Assembly (NCBI RefSeq): GCF_963855985.1
Contig: NC_087117.1
Location: 811,001 to 875,000, forward strand
Source of the DNA: Ostrinia nubilalis
Lineage: Eukaryota; Arthropoda; Insecta; Lepidoptera; Crambidae
Length of the DNA stretch: 64,000 nt
Direction of reading: 5' to 3'
Below the pieces are notes generated by a model. It searched no databases and was not told where the DNA came from. It saw only the letters and a program-made list of their open reading frames with translations. Of this stretch, positions 45,501 through 52,384 are shown in pieces; position 1 is the first letter of the stretch; the number at the start of each line of letters is the position of its first letter. Made by a program: the position numbers and the translations under genes.

Positions 45501-46808
45501 CTTCTCAGACTCTCAGTTTTAAACACGATCTCTTCAAATGTCCTTTCTTCTTGCAATAACTGCATTCCGCATCTAAATGTCGGCATTTATTTGCAAAGTG
45601 TGGCCCTCCACACCGATAGCAGACTAATGACTTACTTGTAGTAATCCTTGTGACTTTGTTTATTGTGTTAGAGTTTTCAGAGATTTTACGTGTTTCAGCC
45701 CCCACTGCAATTTGAAGTGCTGTCTCAAGGGTTAATTCCTTCACTTCAAGCAATTTTCCCTGCACACGTTTGTCTGCAATTCCGCAGGTAAACTGATTTC
45801 GCAATGCTGTTGTGAGGAATGGTCCGAATCCACATGTGGCCGCCATCTTACGTAAAGCTGCCAGGTATTCACGAGCCGATTCGCCTTCCTGTTGCTGTCT
45901 GTGGTGGAATGTATAATATTCTGCAATTTCCAGGGGTTGAGGGTCAAAGTGATCCAGCAGTATCTTCTTAAGATTACTATACGTTTGTGTCCTTGGCTCC
46001 GCCGGTGACAACAAGTCGCACAACGTGTCATGTACCTCAGTACCAATATAGTGCAGAAAATAGGCCACTTTGATGTCTTCATCCTGAATTCCAAATATTG
46101 TATATGCTCCCTCTAACCTGTCCAACCACCTGCTGAATCTGGTTTGTTTCCCTTCATAAAATTCTATGAAATTAGGTGGTACGTGCGGACGATCTTGTGG
46201 GTTATCTTTTTGGTTACCTTTTGATTTACTTTCTGCCATCCTCGTCGCCAGTTGTTATCGTTGGCAGAAAATAAAAGACTGTGTTGATGAACAGAGGTTT
46301 CCTGTATTTCCATTAAAGTACTTAGTTGAAAATTCACACATCGTACATAGCAGTGAAAAGCAATGAGCATAGCAATGGCCGGTCCTGTCATAGACCAAAG
46401 ACCCAATTAGATTTGTAATCTATGACAGAACGCTGTTGTACTCTATAACTCACTTGATAATGCTACGGATATAACAATGATTATAAAAACATGTCGCCAT
46501 TTGTTGCAGGTATAAAAAACTTCAACTGCGTTGAATGCGGATCATCGTTCTATAGAAAAGCAGACCTAGACCGCCATGAAAAGGCCCATAAGGGCATCAA
46601 ACCGCACACCTGCGAGATTTGCTCGAAAAGTTTCACGCAGAAGAACAATTTGGTTATGCATGTGAAAATGCACATAGGAGACCGTAGGTACGAATGTGAA
46701 GTATGCAAAAAACGTTTTATGACGCGAAGCAAGCTAGTATTGCATTCTAAAAGACATGAGAAGGACAAAAAAGCGAAGACCGAGATGATAGGGCATTTGA
46801 TCGATTGA
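33573..46808 (+). CDS. small C2H2 zinc-finger protein, five fingers, three exons
   Basis: Probable nuclear DNA-binding protein. Exons: 33573-33706, 35024-35214 and 46510-46808; the sum is 624 bp, or 207 aa. An acceptor ends at 33570, so a 5' UTR exon lies upstream. Residues 1-44 are acidic (ISDDDEE). RRRRKK (45-50) is a likely nuclear signal. Fingers 1 and 2 (C59..H79, C87..H107) joined by TGERPY lie in exon 2; fingers 3 to 5 lie in exon 3, starting [17 protein letters not shown]. All Cys and His ligands are present. The stop is TGA at 46806-46808. Intron 2 (11.3 kb) contains a spare finger exon at 35710-35823, a minisatellite and a nested LTR element in the opposite orientation. AATAAA at 47130 follows a MITE in the presumed 3' UTR. 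The specific family was not recognised. Confidence 0.9.
33868..34124. mobile_element. 'AAAGTCCGGTC' MITE, copy 2
   Basis: TAAAGTCCGGTCGCCGAACA and TCGGCGACCGGACTTTA are inverted. The outer TA is a plausible target duplication. An AT-rich insertion at about 33940-34000 interrupts one arm. Confidence 0.8.
34338..34870 (-). mobile_element. RTE-type LINE tail, split by a MITE
   Basis: CTGGGCAAAGGCCTCCCCTAAG before the MITE and GATTTCCACAACGACCGG to CATCCAGGCACCTCCCGCGA after it are one reversed RTE C-terminus. Confidence 0.7.
34377..34719. mobile_element. very GC-rich MITE with 5-bp target duplication
   Basis: GCCTCAGCCTCGAGTTTAGC and GCTAAACTCGAGGCTGAGGC are perfect ends, flanked by CTAAG on both sides (34372-34376, 34720-34724). 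The interior holds GCGGGAGCGGGCAACGAGC in two copies. The element is 343 bp. Confidence 0.85.
34885..34980 (+). repeat. CR1-like LINE tail fragment
   Basis: GTAAGTAGGCTTTAAAAAAG and CACTTTTACATGTCCCGGT match the tail at 52020-52090. A TCCTACGGATCTCATTTCTG piece follows, similar to 21625-21660. Confidence 0.45.
35270..35665. repeat. minisatellite, unit about 20-24 bp
   Basis: About 18 imperfect copies of GGGGACACTATAAAGCGACT-like units, varying in the TATAAAG and TTAAG middle. They begin 55 bp after finger exon 2. Confidence 0.8.
35710..35823 (+). pseudogene. duplicated zinc-finger exon (possible cassette exon)
   Basis: A 114-bp near copy of the 3' part of exon 2, encoding [15 protein letters not shown] and a complete finger [21 protein letters not shown]. 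It is bounded by GGCTCAG (acceptor-like) and AAAG/GTTCGT, the same donor as exon 2. The length is a multiple of three and the phase matches exons 2 and 3, so inclusion would add 38 residues without a shift. The changes seen are mostly synonymous (CAC/CAT, TAT/TAC, CTT/TTG, CTC/TTA). Confidence 0.7.
35875..36165. repeat. minisatellite, second block
   Basis: Continues the GGGGACACT theme with AGAGATCAGGGGACACTA and CTAGGGGAATCTAAAAGAT units. It follows the spare exon as the first block follows exon 2. Confidence 0.75.
36255..36479 (-). mobile_element. RTE-type LINE tail
   Basis: TTTCAGCCAAATGACGTCCA to GATCGTCAGTCCACCTAG, then CGTGGTCGCCACTCGAG and further upstream RTE sequence, all reversed. 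It directly adjoins the LTR element target site. Confidence 0.7.
36485..36708 (-). repeat. 3' LTR of the Mag-like element
   Basis: 224 bp, beginning TGTTATCG. The adjacent minus-strand GTTGGGGGAAGAC is the polypurine tract that primes plus-strand synthesis. Confidence 0.9.
36836..37063 (-). pseudogene. C-terminal tail of the Mag-like Pol, beyond a premature stop
   Basis: In the same frame as the integrase segment, after the TAG at 37064-37066, an open stretch of 75 codons runs to TAA at 36836-36838. Its end contains [11 protein letters not shown], the usual basic tail of gypsy-type Pol proteins. It suggests that the TAG is a mutation, not the native end. Confidence 0.75.
37064..38079 (-). 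CDS. Mag-like Pol, integrase part (downstream of the insertion)
   Basis: Continues the pol frame interrupted at 43425. It shows the zinc-binding C..C pair CIACCKQ, the catalytic core with HIDFAGKF (first Asp), LVSDNGTQF (second Asp) and NGQAERHVQ (Glu), and a C-terminal domain. It ends at a TAG that appears premature. The target duplication restores the frame if the inner element is ignored. Function: integration of the cDNA into the host chromosome; not functional as it stands. Confidence 0.85.
38080..38937 (-). repeat. 3' LTR of the inner element
   Basis: 858 bp, GC-rich in its second half, with a TATTTAAATAATGA segment that could be part of the promoter. Confidence 0.9.
39172..39505. repeat. 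four tandem repeats of about 80-86 bp in the inner element
   Basis: Units start at about 39172, 39251, 39337 and 39420, each with AGCTAACTTAGTTTTGAAAC, AAGATACCTTT and AACGCTAAT. They lie between the ORF and the 3' LTR. The remaining 38938-40303 DNA is AT-rich and non-coding. Confidence 0.75.
40304..42451 (-). CDS. Gag-protease-zinc domain polyprotein lacking RT and integrase core
   Basis: One 715-aa frame. In order: a SAP-like helix pair near residues 8-45; a retrotransposon Gag domain (about 90-240, with [15 protein letters not shown]); a CCHC knuckle [14 protein letters not shown]; a second knuckle with Lys instead of His ([14 protein letters not shown]); an aspartic protease with [11 protein letters not shown]; a few residues resembling the start of a reverse transcriptase; an abrupt change to an integrase HHCC zinc domain (HDTPIAGH...CKTC); and a basic C-terminus. 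RT, RNase H and the DDE core are missing with no frame loss, so an in-frame deletion is likely. It must be moved in trans if active. Confidence 0.88.
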   Translation of the reverse strand: MSEPTSWIYKLKKTELENECKRRNIKTENRTVQELRQNLTEVLRTKQSRQPIQSASKSAEDSESETDFEDTEMHQEPNMSYTIDQTENITARWNISFDTCNDPVEFLEQLDELISSGEVKPDKVLKVLPRFLKGKAVLWYRNNKNSFTTWNEFIELFTLTFVSRDSDLLAKIVNYRQHYRQKFTDYLIEIQTLMRRYAKMSKEEELNRIYENMNTKYKFYIKKSEVDSISKLIQLANDYENVTAERQTSFTERKPRNDHHETSINQEHKETASYIHNYNTNTCCWSCGKQGHSMKDCRSKKVLFCNGCGKIGKMSKQCCKKTNEYTQSMTMNTSPQLKDNRPFVDVSILGEKYQALVDTGATRSYINDQAYNKFVKRNLKPKTVSITASMTDGHTTRIKEALDLQINIKGKTINHQVLYHPQITTILIGMDILNRIGAKIEWPKDSTKQGEQVGTTSRKTTEANIVPTYEMAEIPTSKKKHKIKLVHELELAHEKPIKKKYYSRNPKNQEVINKHVTRLTQEKQKDWIQKKIQELQKNGNKDYKMSNNSLYRKITNHAYGPRTETSPDWKLCINNKEKDQILKENHDTPIAGHLGTAKTLNKISQRYYWPGMYRDVSTYVKNCKTCQVNNARKTWSVVSTNPSRPLPISSNRSTDWTEILDVDTVDYPQDLDWRESGPGEEPTRAEDQTRRRPGRKKRRGQIQNQLNKASNVIYS
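42551..42562 (-). other. primer binding site of the inner element (tRNA-Lys type)
   Basis: The minus strand reads TGGCGCCCAACT one base after the 5' LTR, complementary to a tRNA-Lys 3' end. Confidence 0.8.
42564..43421 (-). repeat. 5' LTR of the inner element
   Basis: Same length as the 3' LTR, and no difference was noticed. This points to a recent insertion. Confidence 0.9.
43422..45523 (-). CDS. Mag-like Pol, protease-RT-RNase H part
   Basis: Pol frame, -1 relative to gag. Domains in order: protease with [12 protein letters not shown]; reverse transcriptase with [20 protein letters not shown] and the catalytic FIDDIQ; RNase H with [16 protein letters not shown] and LLSDNKPLV. It is cut at 43425 by the inner element and continues at 38079. 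The start shown is the likely frameshift site, because no independent start is expected. The product would copy the element RNA into DNA. It is now separated from its integrase. Confidence 0.9.
45505..46239 (-). CDS. Mag-like Gag protein
   Basis: A 244-aa nucleocapsid/capsid precursor. Capsid region with [32 protein letters not shown] and [20 protein letters not shown]; two CCHC zinc knuckles at the C-terminus, [13 protein letters not shown] and [14 protein letters not shown]. The ATG at 46237-46239 lies inside the primer binding site. The frame is intact. It would package the element RNA. Confidence 0.92.
   Translation of the reverse strand: MAESKSKGNQKDNPQDRPHVPPNFIEFYEGKQTRFSRWLDRLEGAYTIFGIQDEDIKVAYFLHYIGTEVHDTLCDLLSPAEPRTQTYSNLKKILLDHFDPQPLEIAEYYTFHHRQQQEGESAREYLAALRKMAATCGFGPFLTTALRNQFTCGIADKRVQGKLLEVKELTLETALQIAVGAETRKISENSNTINKVTRITTSKSLVCYRCGGPHFANKCRHLDAECSYCKKKGHLKRSCLKLRV
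45517..45523 (-). promoter_or_regulatory. candidate -1 ribosomal frameshift heptamer
   Basis: Minus strand T TTA AAA in the gag frame fits the X XXY YYZ slippery rule. It lies 10 bases before the gag stop (45505-45507). Slipping back one base enters the pol frame exactly. Confidence 0.6.
46236..46250 (-). other. primer binding site of the Mag-like element (tRNA-Ser type)
   Basis: The minus strand reads TGGCGACGAGGATGG two bases after the LTR, complementary to the 3' end expected for insect tRNA-Ser(GCU) with CCA added. The gag start codon is within it. Confidence 0.75.
46253..46476 (-). repeat. 5' LTR of the Mag-like element
   Basis: 224 bp; one clear base difference from the 3' LTR near its right end. 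It ends 33 bp before zinc-finger exon 3. Confidence 0.9.
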
Positions 46809-46859
46809 GATTTTGTGCGTAGTGTCACATTTGTTTATTATTTCAAAAAGGAATCTAGC

Positions 46860-47061
46860 TAAAGTCCGGTCGCCGAGCAGATAGAGTTTCGTACAATGAC
46901 CCCGAGCTACCCATCCTTATTACTCGCGCGGTGTTGTATAGCTGTCGCGCTCGCACATTCACTACGGACGCCCGTCGCACAGTCGCGATAGCAATAAAAT
47001 TACGCGCGAGCGATAAGGGGTCATTGCACGAAATTCTATCTACTCGGCGACCGGAATTTTA
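46860..47061. mobile_element. 'AAAGTCCGGTC' MITE, copy 3
   Basis: TAAAGTCCGGTCGCCGAGCA and CTCGGCGACCGGAATTTTA are inverted. It starts 52 bp after the zinc-finger stop codon, so it is probably in the 3' UTR. Confidence 0.8.
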
Positions 47062-47304
47062 CCATGTTACAACTCGATCGAGCTAACTAGTTGGAATTTT
47101 CCTACACAATGTATATTGTAAATGAAATGAATAAATGCGTTCGTTCGTTTCAGCCAAATGTATATTGTAAATGGAATTAATCAATGAATGAATGAAATTA
47201 ATGAACGAACGAACGACTCCCCCTCCTCCTTAACCGCACAAGAGATCGTCAATATGACGTCACGGCTGCTAGGTACGCAGTTAACTGGACCGGGTTGTAC
47301 TTAA

Positions 47305-47480
47305 GTCTGTCGCCATAACAACAATGTTAACAGCATTGTTGTGTCAGCAGTTGGAGGTAAGATAGCCAGTTCCTCCGTGGTTGAGGATTCCGGGTGAAGC
47401 TCGCTTCCACCTTCGGCCTGATCATCACTTACCATCAGGTGAGATACAGGCCAAGAGCTTCCTCGTTGTGATTTTTTTTA
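47305..47480 (+). repeat. LINE-like dispersed fragment (reversed ESSTTEELAILPPTA type)
   Basis: AACAATGTTAACAGCATTGT and GGAGGTAAGATAGCCAGTTC, as at 3285-3330. A copy in the other orientation is at 47690-47835. Confidence 0.5.
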
Positions 47481-47502
47481 AATCTCACCTGAAATGATCG
47501 TC

Positions 47503-47674
47503 TATAGATCGTTTCATCCACTCGGACGCGCCCCACCATTCTTCCGCTAATGTTTGAGTGTTATCGGTACACGCTAAATCATCCATGAGTGCACACGCAC
47601 ACTACAATAATGCCTTACGGATTGCTCGCACCAAACATTGGTGGGGCGCGTCTTTGTGGATGAAACAATCTATA
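47503..47674. mobile_element. 'TTTCATCCACGAAGACGCGCC' MITE, copy 2
   Basis: TATAGATCGTTTCATCCACT and TGGATGAAACAATCTATA are inverted. It separates the two opposite copies of the neighbouring dispersed fragment. Confidence 0.75.
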
Positions 47675-47689
47675 TGGACTATGGATGCA

Positions 47690-47835
47690 AGCGTCACCCG
47701 GAATCCTCAACCACAGAGGAACTGGCTATCTTACCTCCAACTGCCGGAACACAACAATGCTGTTAACATTGTTATGGCGACAGACTTAAGTAAGATGGTG
47801 GTAGCTAGCCAGGCGGACTTAGAACAAGCCCTAAA
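47690..47835 (+). repeat. LINE-like dispersed fragment (ESSTTEELAILPPTA type)
   Basis: CGGAATCCTCAACCACAGAG to GCCAGGCGGACTTAGAACAA. The same unit is at 52850-52975. Confidence 0.5.
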
Positions 47836-47861
47836 TAAAATATGTTTTTTTTTATTTTTTA

Positions 47862-48030
47862 ACCCGGAAAGGGATCGTAACCGTATCAACTCGAGGCGGT
47901 CAGTATTCTTTGTATGAAACTCCATACTGCAACGCACACTTATCGGGACCGTAACGTAAACGCCTCGCCTCGCGGTTGACAGTGCGCGAAAGGCGATACG
48001 TTGTTGATCCCTTTCCGAGTTGATAAGTCT
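47862..48030. mobile_element. 'GTTGATACGG' MITE, copy 1
   Basis: AACCCGGAAAGGGATCGTAA and TTGATCCCTTTCCGAGTTG ends, with CGCCTCGCCTCGCGG inside. Bases 48031-48520 contain nothing recognised. Confidence 0.65.
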
Positions 48031-48523
48031 GCTATGACCTTTGTATACTCTATTTAAAAATTATAGAAAGTAAACTGTTTTTTAACGCCATGGTTGATTG
48101 ACAGAGAAGGCGTGTGCATTAAGTCCGCCAGTTGTACTTCTGTGCAATAATATATAAAATAAAATTATAAGCAATAAATTTTACTAATAGAAAACTGTGT
48201 TTGCAAAGGTAGATAATTTTTTAGAACGCAATTCTTGCCAGATTTAAAATAGAATATTTTTTATGCAATTTTATAAAATGTGACATACGTGTAGACTAGT
48301 ATTAGGTACTTATTATGCAGGTGAATGAATTATGGCAACACTGTTGAATTATTATTTTTCTACATGGCAATAATCGGTATGTTTTAAGGTTGTGAATGAA
48401 TTTGTTTGTAAATTGGTACTTTATGGAGTTTAATCGTTTTCTATGTATTTAACCTGATTTAATTTTCGGTTTTCCGTAAATGGTCGAATCAGAAATAAGC
48501 ATAGGTATTACGCTTAACTGAAT

Positions 48524-48713
48524 GGCGGTTATCACACTGCGCCGCGCTCCGCCGCGGAGCGCGTGATTTTCATATAAAAAATCCCGCGCGCGGACGCGTT
48601 GTCAGTGTGAAGTGCCGCGCGTGTTTTCTATACAAACTGAGGTACTTGCATACAATGATTAAATCTGTCGCCCCGCGCTCCGCGGCGGAGAGCGGCGCAG
48701 TGTGATAACCGCC
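48524..48713. mobile_element. GC-rich MITE with GGCGGTTATCACACTGC ends
   Basis: GGCGGTTATCACACTGCGCC and GGCGCAGTGTGATAACCGCC are perfect inverted repeats. CCGCCGCGGAG arms follow. Confidence 0.85.
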
Positions 48714-48716
48714 AAT

Positions 48717-48854
48717 CAGTGCCTGGAAGTATGGAAGCGGCACGGGAGGGTGTTGTGGTGTCAAATGTCAGCGAGACTTCAGACGTGCTTCAGACTTGTA
48801 TGCTTTTTCACGTCATGTCACCCCTCCCGTGCCGCTTCCATACCTCAGGACTGA
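48717..48854. mobile_element. 'GGCACGGGAGGG' MITE, intact copy
   Basis: GTATGGAAGCGGCACGGGAG and CTCCCGTGCCGCTTCCATAC are perfect arms of a 138-bp element. Confidence 0.8.
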
Positions 48855-48884
48855 GTTATGCCAGAGTAAATTCAAATGAGTAGG

Positions 48885-49080
48885 TCATCTTCATAGAAAC
48901 GCCCGAGCGTGGTTTGTATGTGAGCGCGCCAATACGTATGCGGCGCGCACGCACACACTGACATAATTTAGCGTGGATTAGTGGTGAGGTCAGAGGTGAG
49001 CTGAATTTTGTCAGTGTGTGCGTGCGTATAATAGTGGCATCTTATTAAACTGTAATAGGTGCTATTTTCCGACAAAAAAT
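48885..49080. repeat. imperfect foldback with GCACGCACACACTGAC arm
   Basis: GCACGCACACACTGACATAA pairs with TTTGTCAGTGTGTGCGTGC; the outer arms are weak. Confidence 0.45.
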
Positions 49081-49194
49081 GTGTAATAATATGACTACTA
49101 TAAATTCATAAAGTTTTTCACAATTAAACTTCTTTAATTGGATAAATTAAAACGGACTCCGTTTTAAATATTTTTATTCAACAAGCTGGTCACA

Positions 49195-49450
49195 GTCACA
49201 TGTCAAGAATAGGCTAGATGACAAAATTTCAATTATTCATCCGTCAGACAGATAATTAGAAAATATTAGCCTCATATTTTTTATTTTCTTTCATAATTAA
49301 ATAATAACAGTGCTACATCGAGTTGAAATGGTGCGATACGTCACGCTTGAGTATGTGTCCAAAATTTTTTTATTATCTGTCTGACGGACTAAATAGAATT
49401 TCGATTGTATTACCCAGTCATCATCCCTATTCAAGATGTGTTACATACAC
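49195..49450. mobile_element. MITE with CACATGTCAAGAATAGG ends
   Basis: CACATGTCAAGAATAGGCTA / CCTATTCAAGATGTGTTAC and ATCCGTCAGACAGATAATTA / TTATTATCTGTCTGACGGAC are inverted. From 49451 to 49800 nothing further was seen. Confidence 0.65.
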
Positions 49451-49804
49451 ACATATTATGTGCAAATGTTTTCCAAAAGGTTGACAATGATTTTTCCAAT
49501 TTTTTTGTAATTTTTTGCACATAATGGACTACTAAATCAAAAATCTTTACAGGTGTAATTTTTTTTGTCAGTTACTGACTATTTTGTATTATTTAGTTAA
49601 TTACCATTGGGTATTGAGACAAATAACTCTTTATTGTACATATATTTTAAGTTTAAATTTGATTTTGAATTCGGTGTGTATGTTAAGTAAATCATTCCAA
49701 TTTATATGTTGCGTTTTATTGTTCCTTTCAATGATCATTAGATTTAGCGGTCACGCGTTCGATACCTGGTGAAATCTTTATTCTTGAGAGAGTAAGAAAA
49801 TAAA

Positions 49805-50220
49805 TTTCAATTAAAGGTCATAGCAGACTTATCAACTCGAAAAGGGATCAACACCGTATCGCCTTTCGCGAGCTGTCATCGCCTTAATTCGCGTGCTGTC
49901 AACCGCGAGGCGAGGCGTTTACAGTGCAGATAATTGTGAATAAATTGCACTATGGAGTTTCTTCACGAGCAGAAAGACGTAGTGAGGGCAGGCCTCCCAC
50001 TAGGTGGATCGACGATCTGGTGAGGGCCGCAGGAGGTGCCAGGATGCGAGCGGCGCAGGGCCGGTTTTTGTGGAAATCCTTGGGGGAGGCCTTTGTCCAG
50101 CAGTGGACGTCTTTCGGCTGAAACGAACGAACGATGGAGTTTCATACAAAGAATATCGCCTCGAGTTGATACGGTTACGATCCCTTTCCGGGTTGATAAG
50201 TGTGCTACGTTCTTTAGACC
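49805..50220. mobile_element. 'GTTGATACGG' MITE, copy 2, split by an RTE insertion
   Basis: AGCAGACTTATCAACTCGAA at the left and the GATCCCTTTCCGGGTTGATA end at the right. The element is interrupted at 49962-50133. Confidence 0.75.
49962..50133 (+). mobile_element. RTE-type LINE 3' fragment with 10-bp target duplication
   Basis: ATGGAGTTTC occurs on both sides (49952-49961 and 50134-50143). The insert encodes RPPTRWIDDLVRAAGGARMR and a LWKSLGEAFVQQW end, then CGAACGAACG. It is a 5'-truncated LINE copy. Confidence 0.85.
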
Positions 50221-50279
50221 TAACTAGAAAACACTGATTAATCGCGAAATCGCAGAAACTATAACATCTAACTTTAATT

Positions 50280-50451
50280 TGGCAGGTAGGTTCCTTATAG
50301 GGTGTAGACATCCGTTAAGAACGGATTTTACGAAACCGCCCCTTGGGGGTAAAACGATGTCCACGCGTGCGAAGTCGCGGGCAGAGGCTACTTATTTATA
50401 CCTACATACAGGAAGCCTTCACAAAATCCGCTTTGAGTATTACCTACTACT
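50280..50451 (+). repeat. retroposon fragment shared with 56505-56645
   Basis: GGTAGGTTCCTTATAGGGTG and TAGACATCCGTTAAGAACGG match, in reverse, the CGTTTTTGGCGGATGTCTAC region at about 56560. Confidence 0.45.
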
Positions 50452-50656
50452 TATAGATCGTTTCATCCACGAAGACGCGCCCCACCAATGTTTGGTCTCG
50501 GTCGCGCGGGGTGCGGGGAGTTCGATCCGAGAAATCCGTAAGGCATTATTGTAGTATACGTGTGCACTCCTGGATAATTTAGGGTGTACCGACCGATGTA
50601 ACACTCAAACATTAGCGGAGGAATGGTGGGGCGCGTCTTTGTGGATGAAACGATCC
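50452..50656. mobile_element. 'TTTCATCCACGAAGACGCGCC' MITE, copy 3
   Basis: TATAGATCGTTTCATCCACG and CGTCTTTGTGGATGAAACG ends, with GCGCGGGGTGCGGGGAGTTC inside. Confidence 0.75.
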
Positions 50657-50869
50657 AACTGCTCTATGCAAATCGAAAGCCTTTGAGAACCGCTGCCTTC
50701 ACACAACCCCGTTCAAACAGTAATATGAGACTAAAACACCCTGAGTTGGAAGTCGTGTTAGTAAACAATGCTATGAGTGTATGACACATCAGAACGATTT
50801 CTTTTAATACTAATATTAATGGGATAGTAACTGTCTGTCTGTCTCAAGTACCTAACCTTAATTTCGAAC

Positions 50870-51030
50870 TCCTATGTTCTTCTGATTAAATTCGTTGCGG
50901 GTCCAATGAGAGTTTAACTTTCCCCCGGGACAAACTTGACCTGCATTGGTTGGGTTTTTATGGCGGTCAAGCTGTAGATCCTGGCTACAGAGGAGTTGCA
51001 GTGGTGGGAACGAGAGGTGGGAATAGTCCC
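50870..51030. repeat. dispersed repeat, family with 56985-57110, 57330-57470, 61625-61750
   Basis: TAACTTTCCCCCGGGACAAA, GGTTGGGTTTTTATGGCGG and GGAACGAGAGGTGGGAATAG recur in the Trissin and CCAP introns. The family was not identified. Confidence 0.5.
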
Positions 51031-51081
51031 GTGTCTGTCTCAAGCATAAATCACTGTAGGCAGGTACTTAAATGAAATTCA

Positions 51082-51165
51082 CGCCCGTTCACAACATTAT
51101 GAGAGGCTCACAGTGCGCGTGGACGCACAGGGTGACACACGAACCAATCACAGAGCTCCATTCAA
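51082..51165. repeat. 'CGCCCGTATTCACAAAC' MITE, left half
   Basis: ACGCCCGTTCACAACATTAT to CACAGAGCTCCATTCAA; truncated where the SINE begins. Confidence 0.6.
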
Positions 51166-51371
51166 CCACGATAGCCGAACCAGCCGAACGGTGAAGGAAG
51201 TCGGACTTGCCAACTCGAGATCCGAGGAACGCCGGTTTGAATCCCGCCGCCGCTTGACTATTGTGGTGAGCCCACTCGTAACACAAGCTTATTTAGCTTA
51301 ACACGAGGGGCTAACGGGACTATTAGTAATTTGTGCAATACAAATTGCTAATATCTTAAAAAAAAAAAGAT
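51156..51371 (+). mobile_element. tRNA-derived SINE with poly(A)
   Basis: An A-box-like ATAGCCGAACCAGCCGAACGG and a B box CGGTTTGAATCCC lie about 60 bp apart. The tail GCTAATATCTTAAAAAAAAA ends the copy. It interrupts the preceding MITE half, and the full-length head suggests a complete insertion. Confidence 0.65.
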
Positions 51372-51394
51372 GAAATTCAGTTATTAGGGCCTTT

Positions 51395-51810
51395 TCCCAC
51401 GGCAATTCTGAGGAATCCAGTATTGCCGGATCCTGCAAAACTGTCGTGTGAACACAAGTGTGTGTCAAATTCAAATTCGAACGGATTACTGCAAACGGGA
51501 TACTTTTTTGAGGGACACTGCAAACGGGATGTGCGTGTGAATGTAATAAAATAAAACACGTTGCAAAAAAACGGTTCCTGCAAACAACAGGATGTCTCCA
51601 GAAGTTTTTATTCAGTACCTAAATTACATGCTTAGGTCCTTTCCAGGGCGCTTATAGGTACATCTCAAATATAGCTTGCCCTACCACCACTTCGGGACAA
51701 AATATGTTCGTTTTTATCCCTATTTTTCAAAGGGGAACACAGTGAGATTCTTTCTGTGGCAGACCGAAATTTACGCGTGCAAAGCCGCGGGCAATACCTA
51801 GTTTAGGTTA
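51395..51810. repeat. mixed retroposon fragments
   Basis: Pieces include a CR1-type CCCTACCACCACTTCGGGAC tail (51665) and a GTGCAAAGCCGCGGGCAATACC end (51780). 51811-52015 is unassigned. Confidence 0.4.
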
Positions 51811-52019
51811 ATTTAAAAAGTTTAACATCATCATTTTAACCCAAAGCTACTTTGTTGCTATTTTGAACTTATTATCAATATTCCATCGCGCGTCCGAAGT
51901 TTTTCTATATAAATGTAAAGCGATCGGACAGGAGACGTGCTATGACTATGGTATTGAATACCACCTCTTTAGATTGATTGAGGTGGGTCCTCAGGCACAT
52001 AAAAATTTCATAAAACTAA

Positions 52020-52190
52020 TTTAATTTTGTAAGTAAGTAGGCTTTTAAAAAGCACTTTTACACGTCCCAGTAATTAACCCTACCACTGCTTCGGGATTAA
52101 TGGGCCAGTGCTGAGAAGAAGCAGCGCAAGTAACTCAGTCACTATTGTCGGTCTCCTTTTCAAGGGTTTACAGGTAGTACCTATACAGTG
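52020..52190 (+). mobile_element. CR1-like LINE 3' tail
   Basis: TTTTAAAAAGCACTTTTACA, CGTCCCAGTAATTAACCCTA and GTGCTGAGAAGAAGCAGCGC match the tail type at 25590-25640. Confidence 0.5.
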
Positions 52191-52191
52191 T

Positions 52192-52347
52192 GAGTCACGT
52201 TAAAGTGTACATATGAAAATAGATGAAACTAGACCTATTTTAATCGACAAAAAAGAGGTCAAAATTTTTTTGACTTCTTTTTTGTCGATAAAAACAGGTC
52301 TAGTTTCATCTATTTTCATATGTACACTTTAACGTGACTCACATTGT
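52192..52347. mobile_element. near-perfect 155-bp hairpin element
   Basis: GTGAGTCACGTTAAAGTGTA and TACACTTTAACGTGACTCAC begin arms of about 72 bp separated by fewer than 15 bases. Confidence 0.8.
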
Positions 52348-52384
52348 ATGTAGGTATACAGACAGTCTCTTTGCGTCATCATTT

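Larger units (their letters stand above)
36485..46476 (-). mobile_element. Mag-like Ty3/gypsy LTR retrotransposon (interrupted)
   Basis: The complete element lies in the zinc-finger gene intron 2, antisense to it. 224-bp LTRs (36485-36708 and 46253-46476) start TGTTATCGTTGG and end ATAACA. The target duplication is ATGAT (36480-36484, 46477-46481). The LTR copies differ at GGGTATAACA versus GGATATAACA. Gag and Pol are in different frames. Removing the inner element leaves about 4.65 kb, normal for the Mag lineage. Confidence 0.95.

Noticed and set aside
46550..46828. 92-codon minus-strand frame
   Set aside because: Antisense shadow of the three fingers in zinc-finger exon 3.
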